A stretch of DNA of 33,337 bases. Origin: Gammaproteobacteria bacterium (GTDB taxonomy: Bacteria; Pseudomonadota; Gammaproteobacteria; UBA1113). Each line of letters begins with the position of its first letter. The first letter of the stretch is position 1. The notes beneath the pieces were generated by a model. It saw nothing but the letters and a program-made list of their open reading frames with translations. It was not told the DNA's origin and did no database searches. The stretch covers positions 1 to 33,337 of the forward strand of contig VFJT01000090.1 of NCBI GenBank assembly GCA_009885935.1. Direction: 5' to 3'. Shown in pieces: positions 24,451 to 32,966 of this stretch. Made by a program: the position numbers and the translations under genes.

Positions 24451-26736
24451 GTGAGCCGTAAATTTAGCAAAAAAGATCCCCAAAAAACCAACGATGGGGC
24501 AGGTCTATATCCTTTTCCCATCCCCAGCCGGGAATATATCCTGGAATATCTGGAAGAGGTGGGAACGCCTTTACAACGCGAGCGTTTGGAAAAAGCGTTT
24601 GATATGCAAACTCCAGACGAACAAGAGGCCCTACGGCGCCGTTTGCGGGCAATGCTGCGCGATGGACAGTTATTATTAAACCGCAAAGAAGAATATGCTT
24701 TGGTAGATAAATTGTCGTTGTTAAAGGGACTAGTGGTGGCACATCGCGATGGCTTTGGTTTTGTGATTGTGGAAAAAAGTATGCCAGACTTGTTTTTATC
24801 CGAACGAGAAATGCGTAATATTTTCCACGGCGATAAAGTATTGGTGCGTGTTATAGGCGAAGATAGGCGTGGCCGTAAAATGGCGAGTGTAGTCGAAGTA
24901 CTAGAACGCAATACGTTAGAGATTGTAGGACAATATTTAGTTGAAAATGGCGTAGGCTTTGTGGTACCAGAAAATCGTACTATTTATCAAGACATTTTGA
25001 TCTTGCCGGAGAACAAAGGTGAGGCCGAACCTGGACAAATTGTTACAGTGGAAGTGATTACGCCCATCAATAGACGTACCGCTCCTTTAGGACGCATCAA
25101 AAATATTTTAGGTCTGGCCATGTCTTCGGGCATGGAAATAGAAATTGCAACGCGGGCACATGGTTTGTCTTTTGCCTGGCCTGAAAAAGTTGAAGCCGCA
25201 GCCAAAAACTTTGGCAAGAGCGTACAAGCCAAAGATAAAGAAGGGCGGGTTGATCTGAGAGAGTTAAACTTTGTGACCATCGATGGCGAAGATGCCAAAG
25301 ATTTTGACGATGCAGTATTTTGTAAGAAAAAGGCAGATGGTTGGGTGTTGTCTGTGGCTATTGCCGACGTAGCGCATTATGTAAAACCGGGTAAGCCTTT
25401 AGATGAAGAAGCTGCTAAGCGGGGCAATTCAGTCTATTTCCCTAGTAAGGTTATTCCGATGTTGCCAGAGGTTTTATCCAATGGTTTATGCTCGTTAAAG
25501 CCGAAGGTGGATCGCTTGTGCATGGTGTGTGAAATGCGCTTGGATGAAAAAGGAGACATTCTACGCTATCGCTTTTATGAAGCGATGATCCATTCCAAGG
25601 CGCGACTAACCTACACCGAAGTGGCCAGTATGTTGGTCGATAAAGACGATGCGCTCAGAAAAACGTATAAAGCGGTTCTTCCATCATTAGAAAACTTATA
25701 TGAAGTGTATCATTTGCTCTTTAAACTTCGTCAAAAACGCGGCGCAATCGATTTTGAAATGCCGGAGCCTTGTATTATTTTTAATGAGCAGGGTAAAATA
25801 GACAAGATCATTGCCAAATATCGTAACGATGCGCATAAATTGATTGAAGAATGTATGTTGGCCGCCAATGTATGCGCAGCGGATTTTTTATTAAAAAATA
25901 AAATGCCAGGATTATTTCGTGTTCATGAAGGGCCTAACCCGGAAAAATTAGAATCCTTGCGAAAATTATTGGGTGAAAAAGGTTTGTCTTTGCCTGGAGG
26001 GGAAAAACCTAAGTCTAGAGATTATGCTAAATTAATGAAACAAATTGAAGGACGTGCCGATAGTGCCGTGCTGCAAACTGTATTGCTACGTTCTTTAAGC
26101 CAGGCGGTGTATCAAGGCGATAATTGCGGCCACTTTGGGTTGGCTTATGACGCTTATACTCATTTCACTTCACCCATTAGGCGTTATCCGGATCTATTAG
26201 TGCACAGAGCCATACGCCATATTGTGCAAAAAAAACGGCCCAACACCTTTTTCTATTCTCCTGCAGAATTGCAGAATTTGGCGGCACATTGCTCTGCTAC
26301 TGAAAGACGCGCCGATGAAGCAACGCGCGATGTGGTCGATTGGCTAAAATGCGAGTATATGTCTAGCCGTTTAGGGGTGGAATATAATGGCAAAGTCACG
26401 GGTGTGACTTCATTTGGTTTGTTTGTTGCCCTTGACGATGAATTCATTGAAGGTTTGGTGCATGTTACTTCGCTCAAAAACGATTATTATCGTTACGATG
26501 CGATACGTCATCAATTGGTGGGTGAGGCTACAAAATCGAGTTATACTTTGGGCGATAAGGTGCGTATACGCGTTATGCGGGTTGATTTGAATCAACGCAA
26601 AATAGATTTCGATTTATTGCAGACAGATGATGTTCGTAGCGCCAAAAAGAAAACCACTAAAGAAAAAAAAGAAGAGCCTAAAAAAGACGACAAAAAAGCA
26701 CCTAAGAAACGTTTCTGGCAAAAGAAAAAGAAATGA
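24451..26736 (+). CDS. rnr: Ribonuclease R
   Basis: Processive 3'-5' exoribonuclease of the RNase II/RNB superfamily that degrades structured RNA and helps in rRNA and tmRNA-linked decay. Starts at a GTG behind GGAG. In order: a winged-helix N-terminus (~25-90), cold-shock domains (~95-250), and the RNB catalytic domain with DGEDAKDFDDAVF, where D278, D284, D286 and D287 match the four metal-binding aspartates of E. coli (272, 278, 280, 281). It ends with an S1 domain (YNGKVTGVTSFGLFVALDD) and a Lys-rich tail (KKTTKEKKEEPKK). 761 residues. The stop overlaps the rlmB start by 4 bp, the common rnr-rlmB pair. Confidence 0.96.
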   Translation: MSRKFSKKDPQKTNDGAGLYPFPIPSREYILEYLEEVGTPLQRERLEKAFDMQTPDEQEALRRRLRAMLRDGQLLLNRKEEYALVDKLSLLKGLVVAHRDGFGFVIVEKSMPDLFLSEREMRNIFHGDKVLVRVIGEDRRGRKMASVVEVLERNTLEIVGQYLVENGVGFVVPENRTIYQDILILPENKGEAEPGQIVTVEVITPINRRTAPLGRIKNILGLAMSSGMEIEIATRAHGLSFAWPEKVEAAAKNFGKSVQAKDKEGRVDLRELNFVTIDGEDAKDFDDAVFCKKKADGWVLSVAIADVAHYVKPGKPLDEEAAKRGNSVYFPSKVIPMLPEVLSNGLCSLKPKVDRLCMVCEMRLDEKGDILRYRFYEAMIHSKARLTYTEVASMLVDKDDALRKTYKAVLPSLENLYEVYHLLFKLRQKRGAIDFEMPEPCIIFNEQGKIDKIIAKYRNDAHKLIEECMLAANVCAADFLLKNKMPGLFRVHEGPNPEKLESLRKLLGEKGLSLPGGEKPKSRDYAKLMKQIEGRADSAVLQTVLLRSLSQAVYQGDNCGHFGLAYDAYTHFTSPIRRYPDLLVHRAIRHIVQKKRPNTFFYSPAELQNLAAHCSATERRADEATRDVVDWLKCEYMSSRLGVEYNGKVTGVTSFGLFVALDDEFIEGLVHVTSLKNDYYRYDAIRHQLVGEATKSSYTLGDKVRIRVMRVDLNQRKIDFDLLQTDDVRSAKKKTTKEKKEEPKKDDKKAPKKRFWQKKKK

Positions 26737-27455
26737 GTCTGGTGTACGGACTACATAGTGTCAAAGCGGCTTTAAACGAAGGGCGTTTACCGCAAACGCT
26801 CTACACGCATAAGGCAAAAGCAGCGGCTGTGCGCGAATGTTTATTAGAATTAGAGTATAAAATCCCCGTTAAAATAGTAGAGCACAGTGTTTTAGATGAA
26901 ATGACCGCGGGGGCCAATCATCAAGGCTGGGTGGCAGTGTATGCTAAAGCCATGAAAATGTATCATGAAGATAAATTAACCGAGCTATTAGCGACACAGA
27001 CTAAATTTTTATTTCTGATTTTAGATGGGGTACAAGATCCTCATAATCTAGGTGCTTGTTTACGCAGTGCCGATGCTGCGGGTGTTACAGCGGTGATTAT
27101 CCCTAAAGACAATGCGGTAGGACTTACGGCCACAGTGCAAAAAGTAGCAAGTGGTGCTGCGGAAAATGTGATCCTCATTCAGGTAACGAATCTTGCGCGG
27201 TGTTTGCAAGAATTAAAACAAGCGGGCGTGTGGTTGTATGGTTTGAGCGAGGATGCCACTACTTCATTATACGATATCAATTTAACGGGTGCCGTCGCTT
27301 TATTATTGGGTGCCGAAGATAAAGGTTTGCGGCGCTTAACCCGTGAAGCCGCCGATGCGCTGGTGTTTTTGCCTATGTTAGGGCAGGTTTCCAGTCTAAA
27401 CGTTTCAGTCGCCACCGGTATTTGCCTTTACGAGGCTTTACGGCAGAGGCGTTAA
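26733..27455 (+). CDS. rlmB: 23S rRNA (guanosine-2'-O)-methyltransferase RlmB
   Basis: SpoU/TrmH-family SPOUT methyltransferase making Gm2251 in the 23S P-loop. It has an N-terminal substrate-binding domain (VYGLHSVKAALNEGR) and the three SPOUT motifs: DPHNLGACLRSADAAG, LLLGAEDKGL and LPMLGQVSSLNVSVATGICLYE. 240 residues is normal. The ATGA overlap with rnr implies coupled translation. It ends 4 bp before the convergent transporter gene. Confidence 0.95.
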   Translation: MSLVYGLHSVKAALNEGRLPQTLYTHKAKAAAVRECLLELEYKIPVKIVEHSVLDEMTAGANHQGWVAVYAKAMKMYHEDKLTELLATQTKFLFLILDGVQDPHNLGACLRSADAAGVTAVIIPKDNAVGLTATVQKVASGAAENVILIQVTNLARCLQELKQAGVWLYGLSEDATTSLYDINLTGAVALLLGAEDKGLRRLTREAADALVFLPMLGQVSSLNVSVATGICLYEALRQRR

Positions 27456-27459
27456 TTTA

Positions 27460-28686
27460 TTATTCCGCAGCGGTTTGCACAGGTTCTTTAGTCCGTATAG
27501 CCCAAGTATAAAAAATAAAACCAATCAATACAAAAGCGGCACTGGTGAAAGCGATGGGTTTAGCGCTCTGTGCACTGATCATGCTCGCTAAAAAACCAGA
27601 GCCGGCGGTTACAGATAAATTGATTAGAGTGGTAACGCCCCCAGCGCTGCCAGCCAACTCTTTGAACATGCTCATCGTTGCCCCCATGCAAGTGGGGTAC
27701 AGCACACCATTTGCAAAGAATAAAAAAGCAGTGGGGATGAGTATCGCCCAAATGCTGTGACTATAATACGACATTATTAAAACACCCAGTATAGAAAATA
27801 TGAGCACTGCAGGTAGGCCTACAGACAATATTTCTGTAGTAGAGAAATATTTGATTAGAACACGGCAGCAAAATGTGCCACACAAAAAAACAATCCCTAA
27901 ACAAAAAGCAGCATGGCCGAAGAAGATAGGCGAATGACCTAAGCTTCTTTCGATGAAAAAAGGCCCTAAGGTGTTAAAAATAATAAGGGTAGAATACAGG
28001 CAACCCATTAACACACTGATACTGACAAACAGTTTATGGGGCAATAGGATGGCAAAATTGTTTTTGATACGGTTTAAACTAAAGATTGCGCGCTTATGAT
28101 GCGTCTCCGGCAGCCATAAAAAACAAACGATGGCGCCTATAAGACCATAAACAGCGAAAAATAAGAAACAAGCCTGCCAGCCTATATAGACTTGCAAATA
28201 ACCACCGATGATGGGTCCAATGATAGGGCCTATACCCCACATGGTTGCAATCCACGAAGCGGTACGCAATAAGGCCGGCCCAGTTAATAAGTCCGCTATG
28301 ACTGAACGGGCCAATACGCCAAAGGTGCCTATGGCCAGGCCTTGTAATAATCGTGATAATAATAAAACAGAGGGATAAGGAAATAGTGGTGGTAATACGC
28401 TAACAATCACCAATAAAATAAAGCCGCTTAACACCAGACGACGACGGCCCCAAGTATCGGATAATGTACCGCTTAAAAAGGTACCGGCCATCAAGCCTAT
28501 TAAATAAATGGCAATGAGATCTTTCGCCACCATGGGAGAGATATGCAAAGACCGATTCATTGCAGGCAGTGAGGGTGCGATTAAATCGATGCCCATGCCA
28601 ACTAAGGGTAGAAAACATAAGAGCATTCTAACGATGGCGCGTGTTTTGGCTTCTGAAAATGGGGGAATATTATGGAGAGGAGTCAT
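27460..28686 (-). CDS. Bcr/CflA-type multidrug efflux MFS transporter
   Basis: 408-residue MFS drug:proton antiporter of the DHA1 group with twelve predicted helices. The first helix ends in IDLIAPSLPAM, a typical Bcr/CflA signature, and the loop after helix 2 carries MFS motif A (GTLSDTWGRRRLVLSG). GIGPIIGPIIGGYLQVYIGW in helix 5 is the antiporter motif C region, and WLPETHH follows helix 6. Substrate is unknown. No clear ribosome-binding site precedes the ATG. It is convergent with rlmB (4-bp gap). Confidence 0.87.
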   Translation of the reverse strand: MTPLHNIPPFSEAKTRAIVRMLLCFLPLVGMGIDLIAPSLPAMNRSLHISPMVAKDLIAIYLIGLMAGTFLSGTLSDTWGRRRLVLSGFILLVIVSVLPPLFPYPSVLLLSRLLQGLAIGTFGVLARSVIADLLTGPALLRTASWIATMWGIGPIIGPIIGGYLQVYIGWQACFLFFAVYGLIGAIVCFLWLPETHHKRAIFSLNRIKNNFAILLPHKLFVSISVLMGCLYSTLIIFNTLGPFFIERSLGHSPIFFGHAAFCLGIVFLCGTFCCRVLIKYFSTTEILSVGLPAVLIFSILGVLIMSYYSHSIWAILIPTAFLFFANGVLYPTCMGATMSMFKELAGSAGGVTTLINLSVTAGSGFLASMISAQSAKPIAFTSAAFVLIGFIFYTWAIRTKEPVQTAAE

Positions 28687-28797
28687 TTTTTTAACGCTAG
28701 TGGAAATAAATTTCTGACTTATAATTACACATTATACTGATGATGTCAATGGACGTATTTATAGCTTGTAATTGTAACTACTGGTCTCCTCTAATCC

Positions 28798-28912
28798 GTC
28801 ATTGCGAGCCGAGCGCAAGCGAAGGTGTGGCAATCCAGGAAAATCTTTAACAACGAGAAAAGCGTCGTATACATTCAATGACAAGAGGGTAGTATTACCT
28901 TGCTATTGAATC
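28798..28912 (+). repeat. CATTGCGAG-type repeat element, copy 2
   Basis: Begins GTCATTGCGAG, runs through CAATCCAGG (to 28839), and its right part (28873-28912), read on the minus strand, is TTCAATAGCAAGG... TTGTCATTG, matching 18574-18607. The ends GTCATTG and CAATGAC make it an inverted-repeat element of about 115 bp, MITE-like in shape. It opens the 807-bp gene-free stretch 28687-29493. Confidence 0.55.
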
Positions 28913-28972
28913 TATTTCATAGGAAGCGAATTATCACTGAAAAAAATATTTTAAAAAATAATGAAAAAGCTA

Positions 28973-29000
28973 TTGACAACTATTGAAACGAAGGTCTAGT
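28973..29000 (+). promoter_or_regulatory. Predicted promoter of a non-coding RNA
   Basis: A perfect TTGACA (28973-28978), a 16-nt spacer and TCTAGT (28995-29000, 4 of 6 bases) lie behind a very AT-rich stretch, with no open reading frame downstream on this strand. Confidence 0.4.
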
Positions 29001-29006
29001 GTGTAT

Positions 29007-29500
29007 CTGTGAATGATAATAAACCGTTTTTAACGGTTGAGGATCGTTCTGCTTTATCGTGTTTGATTACACGAAACGGTGTTTGTCATTGGCGAGAAAT
29101 GCTCGCTTAGTGGCTTGTGCTCTACCATTACGTTAGCTTAGGCTTAAAACAGCTTAGGTGGGTGGAACGTGCCGCTTAGGGTTATCTCGTAAACCGGAAA
29201 CTGGTCATGAAGTTTCTTGCTGTCAATATACTCATCTTAAGCTCGTTAAGTAAGCGCTTAAAGCGTAAACGGTAGGATTAAAGTTAGCGTGTGGAATGCT
29301 GCGCCATCCTTACTTTTTGGGCGCGTATTTCTTTAAACTATTTTATAAGGCATGCAGAACGTGAGTTGTGTGTTTTAACGAGAGTATAGTTTATTGTAGT
29401 GAGTGAATGTAGCTTTAGGCGTACAGCCTAAGGCTTAGTAGCAGTATGGAACTATCGCAGGCTGACTTGGGGTTTCTCGGGTCAGCCACCCTTTCATTTA
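29007..29500 (+). ncRNA. Candidate structured non-coding RNA (~490 nt)
   Basis: No plausible gene lies here, but the stretch is dense in perfect stems: AACCGTT/AACGGTT (29022-29038), TCGTGT/ACACGA (29057-29074), GCGAG/CTCGC (29092-29106), GCGCC/GGCGC (29301-29324), TAAACTAT/ATAGTTTA (29334-29341 with 29386-29393), TTAGGC/GCCTAA (29415-29431) and the final GGCTGAC/GTCAGCC. A short motif GCTTAGG or a close variant recurs four times at about 29.10-29.18 kb. A TTGACA promoter precedes it and a terminator-like stem ends it 6 bp before the convergent PIN-nuclease stop. It lacks the hallmark sequences of RNase P RNA, tmRNA and 6S RNA. It could also be a decayed gene; transcription is unproven. Confidence 0.45.
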
Positions 29501-29504
29501 TTTT
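29460..29504 (+). terminator. Terminator-like stem after the candidate ncRNA
   Basis: GGCTGAC (29460-29466) pairs with GTCAGCC (29481-29487) across a 14-nt loop and is followed on the plus strand by ACCC and then a T-rich tract ending TTTATTTT. It lies between the candidate RNA and the convergent nuclease gene. Confidence 0.5.
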
Positions 29505-30363
29505 GGTCAGGTAGGGGCACTAAGTCTTTCAGAAATTCACTGACATTTATAGGGGAAATATCTGGATTAATTGCTTGTGCATGTTCTCGTACTAGGGCTG
29601 CATCATGACCTAAAAATTGATCGCAATAGGAATATTCTATCATTACTAAGCCATCTGTGAATCGATTTTCGTTTGGTGTATGACGGCTATGTTTATGTGT
29701 TAAGAAATGTAAGTGGAATGTATTTCTAATTAGCGATCGTAATGCTTTATAGTCAAAAATATTTTGGACAAGTTTTAAAATGTGCTCATCTGATAATTGT
29801 ACTTTATTACTAGTAGCCGTTAGTATAATATCTTGAAAGCACTTTGTTACAGTAACATCTCCTGCCTTAAGCCGCGAAAATAACGCTTCTATAACCTGGG
29901 AAGAACTCTTATACCCATTAATTTTCATTTTTTCTGCTGTGGAAGGCTGAAAATTTTTATGGCGCGCAGAATCTAACGAAGTTTGTCTTCCATTAATAAA
30001 AATGGTTAGATCTTCAGTTATATTTCCAGCCGCATGTGCTTCAATCATTCGCAACATTTGGTTTTTCAGCGGTTCATCTATCAGGTCACAAAAAAGACCA
30101 TTTTTATTTAATTTATCAAGCTCGCGTGAATATAAAGTCTCACTTCCGGCTATATACTGTGGTTCGAGTTCTGAGAGAAAACAAAACAATGCTTTTGCTG
30201 TTGCCATATTCCTAAGAAATGTGCGAGACAATTCATAAGTAACATAAGTACAAACTACGGGAACTAAATTTCGCATATGCAGAAATTTCTTAAAATCCTT
30301 TGCAGATATGTTCTTTTCAAGACAATAGCCGATTGCACTGGTGTCTAGGCCGATTCTTTTCAT
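29494..30363 (-). CDS. PIN-domain nuclease-like protein
   Basis: 289 residues. The N-terminus RIGLDTSAIGYCLE and the PVVCTYVTYELSRTF strand-helix unit give the first PIN acidic residues (D7 and E44). The C-terminal segment FTDGLVMIEYSYCDQFLGHDAALVREHA gives the remaining acidic site (D237, D248, D254), the usual D...E...D...D metal-binding set of PIN-domain ribonucleases. The ~180-residue insert between them makes it twice the size of VapC toxins, so it is not a standard VapC. AGGAG precedes the ATG. It is AT-rich, 92 bp downstream of the three-gene coupled cluster on the same strand, and probably part of that module. No VapB-like antitoxin gene is seen beside it. Confidence 0.65.
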   Translation of the reverse strand: MKRIGLDTSAIGYCLEKNISAKDFKKFLHMRNLVPVVCTYVTYELSRTFLRNMATAKALFCFLSELEPQYIAGSETLYSRELDKLNKNGLFCDLIDEPLKNQMLRMIEAHAAGNITEDLTIFINGRQTSLDSARHKNFQPSTAEKMKINGYKSSSQVIEALFSRLKAGDVTVTKCFQDIILTATSNKVQLSDEHILKLVQNIFDYKALRSLIRNTFHLHFLTHKHSRHTPNENRFTDGLVMIEYSYCDQFLGHDAALVREHAQAINPDISPINVSEFLKDLVPLPDQNK

Positions 30364-30455
30364 AAACTTACTCCTATCTGCAATATCGCAAGTTTAATTT
30401 TTTCTATTATAGTTAAAGTGCATGAAACTGGAATTATTAAAAATATATGCATTAG

Positions 30456-31310
30456 TTACAAACTGATATCATACGCGGTTAGCCCATTTCTCTCGTTTGA
30501 AAAGCTCAGGTAATCAAAATCTAGTGGTTTTAATAACCCATACTGGTGGGCCGAAATGTCGTCCATTGACTGAACTTCTGAGTCGTCTAGCAAGTTTATC
30601 CCCTGAATCTGGGATAATAATACAGTAACTTTATTAAACCCTATTTGGATCTTCTCTAATTCTTCTGTCTGTTCATAAATTGATTTTTCTACTAGCAACA
30701 TGACAGAAACTTCATAAATTTGATTTTCGGGCAGTTCTTTTTCAGTGGAAAGTCGAATAAATAAACCTCGAGTGTTATGGCCATATTTATCTAAAATTTT
30801 TTTAATGTCATTTATTTTATTTCTAAGGCGTTGATTAAATGAATCTGGAAATCCAGGTCTTTTATAGCGTTTAACCACCCAATTTATAAGAATTCTCAAG
30901 TTCTTGTCAGCTACAAACTCTGTTGCGGCTTTGTTTTCTAGGTAATTACGAGCAACAAAAAATCTGTTTTGCGGGAAAAGCTCTAAAAAATAACTTCCTT
31001 CCAGAGGGCTTAATTCCAGATGTAGTACTCTTGGGTTTTTCCCTGAGAGATATTGAGGATCAACATGCGTTATTTTATAGGCTAAAATCAGTTCAGCAAC
31101 CGGTTCTTTTTGTAGATCCGGGTTTAATAGGTCACAATCTTGTGTTAGTATAATATACAAACCTGCGGGCAAATAGTCTTGTTTAGAGGCCGTTTTTGTG
31201 GAAATTCTTGTATTTCCTTCAGTAAAAAGAAGAGCGCCCTGTTTCCATCGGTTTGCTTTTATTTTTTGACTATCGATGGTTTCTATCGGTTCTACTTTTT
31301 TTTGCATCAT
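30456..31310 (-). CDS. Unknown protein with a TQDCDL motif, part of coupled operon
   Basis: 284 residues, function unknown. Residues ~45-75 hold LPAGLYIILTQDCDLLNPDL followed by PVAELILA. A [ST]Q-x-CD-[LI] motif followed by an E-containing strand recurs in poorly characterised accessory proteins, to my knowledge; the Cys and Asp might be functional. The middle is basic (NWVVKRYKRPGFPDSFNQRL) with a helical stretch (~155-180). There is no signal peptide or membrane helix. The ATG overlaps the stop of the HTH gene in a TAATG, so it is translated together with it. Likely a partner of the HTH and TIGR04255 proteins. Confidence 0.6.
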   Translation of the reverse strand: MMQKKVEPIETIDSQKIKANRWKQGALLFTEGNTRISTKTASKQDYLPAGLYIILTQDCDLLNPDLQKEPVAELILAYKITHVDPQYLSGKNPRVLHLELSPLEGSYFLELFPQNRFFVARNYLENKAATEFVADKNLRILINWVVKRYKRPGFPDSFNQRLRNKINDIKKILDKYGHNTRGLFIRLSTEKELPENQIYEVSVMLLVEKSIYEQTEELEKIQIGFNKVTVLLSQIQGINLLDDSEVQSMDDISAHQYGLLKPLDFDYLSFSNERNGLTAYDISL

Positions 31311-31912
31311 TAATCCCGAAAAAATAAATCATCTAAGTTATCATCAATGTGTTCTTGGCTAACAGGTTCAAAGCCATGGTTTAGTAACAAATCATTGTGC
31401 GCTTTATCTTTTTTTCGCTTTTTTATAATGAATTTTTCAATTTCAACTAAGCACTGATCTATTTCAGAAACATTCAGTTCATTCGACTTTAACAAAGAAA
31501 ATAAAGACGATTGAGCAGAGCCTATAGGTTTATGCAGGTAGCTGTTAATCAAACCCAGGTTTTTACGCGCCCATTTTTTACTAATCTTATATATTGAATA
31601 TAAGCGCTCTTGATTTTTTTTGCGAATAGTACTTTCCTTGGAATCTAACCATTCATAAATAGTAGGGCGGCTAACCTGTAAGATGCTGGCTAAAGCCAAC
31701 ACATTAAGCCCTAGAAATTTTTGAATATGAGCTAATTGCTCAGGAACAGATTTTATTTCAGTGAGGATTTTTTTATCGGAGAGATAAATTACGTTATATC
31801 CCCCTGTGCGACGAACGCCATCAAGGGATGGAGAAATAGACTCTACAATAAAGTTTATCGAGGACATAACTTGATTGCTGGTATAATTTAAACTTGAAGC
31901 TAAATTGCTCAT
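31310..31912 (-). CDS. Helix-turn-helix protein in the TIGR04255 operon
   Basis: 200 residues. A helix-turn-helix is visible at about residues 61-92: LAHIQKFLGLNVLALASILQ then VSRPTIYEWLDSK, with VSRPTIYEW as the recognition helix. The rest is helical and basic (FIIKKRKKDKAHNDLLLNHG), with an acidic end (DDNLDDLFFRD). It is probably a DNA-binding regulator or antitoxin-like subunit for the operon. It overlaps the upstream TIGR04255 gene by 4 bp (ATGA) and the downstream gene by 1 bp, so the three are made as a unit. Confidence 0.7.
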   Translation of the reverse strand: MSNLASSLNYTSNQVMSSINFIVESISPSLDGVRRTGGYNVIYLSDKKILTEIKSVPEQLAHIQKFLGLNVLALASILQVSRPTIYEWLDSKESTIRKKNQERLYSIYKISKKWARKNLGLINSYLHKPIGSAQSSLFSLLKSNELNVSEIDQCLVEIEKFIIKKRKKDKAHNDLLLNHGFEPVSQEHIDDNLDDLFFRD

Positions 31913-32706
31913 GATAGCTCACCCCAAATTTTTAAATTTTCTAACCCAACCGCTTGACGGAACCCTTGATAAATTAATTCCTGTGAAAAATTAAAATAAT
32001 TTAATATTTCGGCTATATCAAAATCGCCTTGCTCTGTATTGTAATGATCAAAATCTAACAACAAATAGGCTTGTTTAGGTTCTCGATAATTTTCATATGA
32101 GAGCAAACTTGCTAGGTTCCCTAAATCGAGAGGAACAAAAATATTTTTGGCTCCTTCAATGGCTTGCTTATCGGCTAGATGAGTTGCTTGTATTCGCATT
32201 ATTCCTTTTTTGCAGTGTTGTATAGTTTCTACTTTCTTTATCAGCTGATTATCTTTGAATTCCGCACCTTCTAATTGAAATCCTTGTAATTTCTGTGAAA
32301 CATTTTGCACTCCATTTTCAATGAAATTAATATAGCGTAGGCCTAAACGTGTAAATATTGTTAATTCCAAAATTTCACAGCAGTGATTTAATACTGTTTC
32401 AAAACGAGTTAATAATGGTTGAAACTGTTCATAATGACTAGTGTGAATGGTTAAATTTTGCTGATCGATCAAAATCCCTGTTTTTTTTTCTTTATCCATA
32501 AAATGCCACTGTTTCAAGAGTACAATAGATTGCTGTCCATCACCCAATAAAATGATTTGATGATGGGTGATGGGCTGAAAATGAGGAAAAAATTCTCGAA
32601 TGCTATTTTGCAGTCTGGGGATAAAGTCAGCAATACTTTGGATAATAGGGAACTGCACCTGGGCTAGAACATAGCTGATCGGTGATTTTGAGAGTTTATG
32701 GTGCAT
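31909..32706 (-). CDS. TIGR04255-family protein
   Basis: 265 residues, matching the family length. The pattern is typical: the N-terminal KSPISYVLAQVQFPIIQSI, an FFPHFQP segment, a central LTIFTRLGLRYINFIENGV with the characteristic R-x-GLRYIN, and a C-terminal YLLLDFDHYN strand followed by a helix (QELIYQGFRQAVG). The family is of unknown function and, to my knowledge, very sporadic in bacteria, as accessory genes are. GAGG lies 6 nt before the ATG. First gene of a coupled three-gene operon; an IS481-like element ends ~260 bp upstream. Confidence 0.75.
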   Translation of the reverse strand: MHHKLSKSPISYVLAQVQFPIIQSIADFIPRLQNSIREFFPHFQPITHHQIILLGDGQQSIVLLKQWHFMDKEKKTGILIDQQNLTIHTSHYEQFQPLLTRFETVLNHCCEILELTIFTRLGLRYINFIENGVQNVSQKLQGFQLEGAEFKDNQLIKKVETIQHCKKGIMRIQATHLADKQAIEGAKNIFVPLDLGNLASLLSYENYREPKQAYLLLDFDHYNTEQGDFDIAEILNYFNFSQELIYQGFRQAVGLENLKIWGELS

Positions 32707-32748
32707 AAAAACCTCGTATAAAAATTAAAGGCTAAAACCTTACATATA

Positions 32749-32777
32749 AGTTTACAATAAATTTTAAGGGAATACAA
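32749..32777 (-). promoter_or_regulatory. Predicted promoter of the TIGR04255 operon
   Basis: On the minus strand TTGTAT (32777-32772), a 17-nt spacer and TAAACT (32754-32749) lie about 43 bp before the start codon. The perfect 12-bp inverted repeat GGCTAAAACCTT (32730-32741) and AAGGTTTTAGCC (32826-32837) flanks this promoter and could be an operator for the operon's own helix-turn-helix protein. Confidence 0.4.
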
Positions 32778-32966
32778 GTGGTTGTGAATGTAGCGCTCTA
32801 TTAAGAGGCAACTGTTTGTTAAAAGAAGGTTTTAGCCCACCAATTTGCTCAAAAATTAAACTATAATAGCTTTAAACACGCATTTAGTGCTAAAATACCA
32901 TTTTGGGGTACTAACTGTCAGATATAGCCATTTCCTCTAAATATAAGAATGCCCCATCCCAGCACT

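Noticed and set aside
24426..24911. 161-codon open frame antisense to rnr
   Set aside because: It is a shadow of a highly conserved rnr N-terminus, very Ser/Arg-rich and without ribosome-binding site or domain.
29007..29500. RNase P RNA, tmRNA or 6S RNA
   Set aside because: The conserved GAGGAAAGTCC of RNase P RNA and an ANDENYALAA-like tag frame of tmRNA are absent, and the length does not suit 6S RNA.
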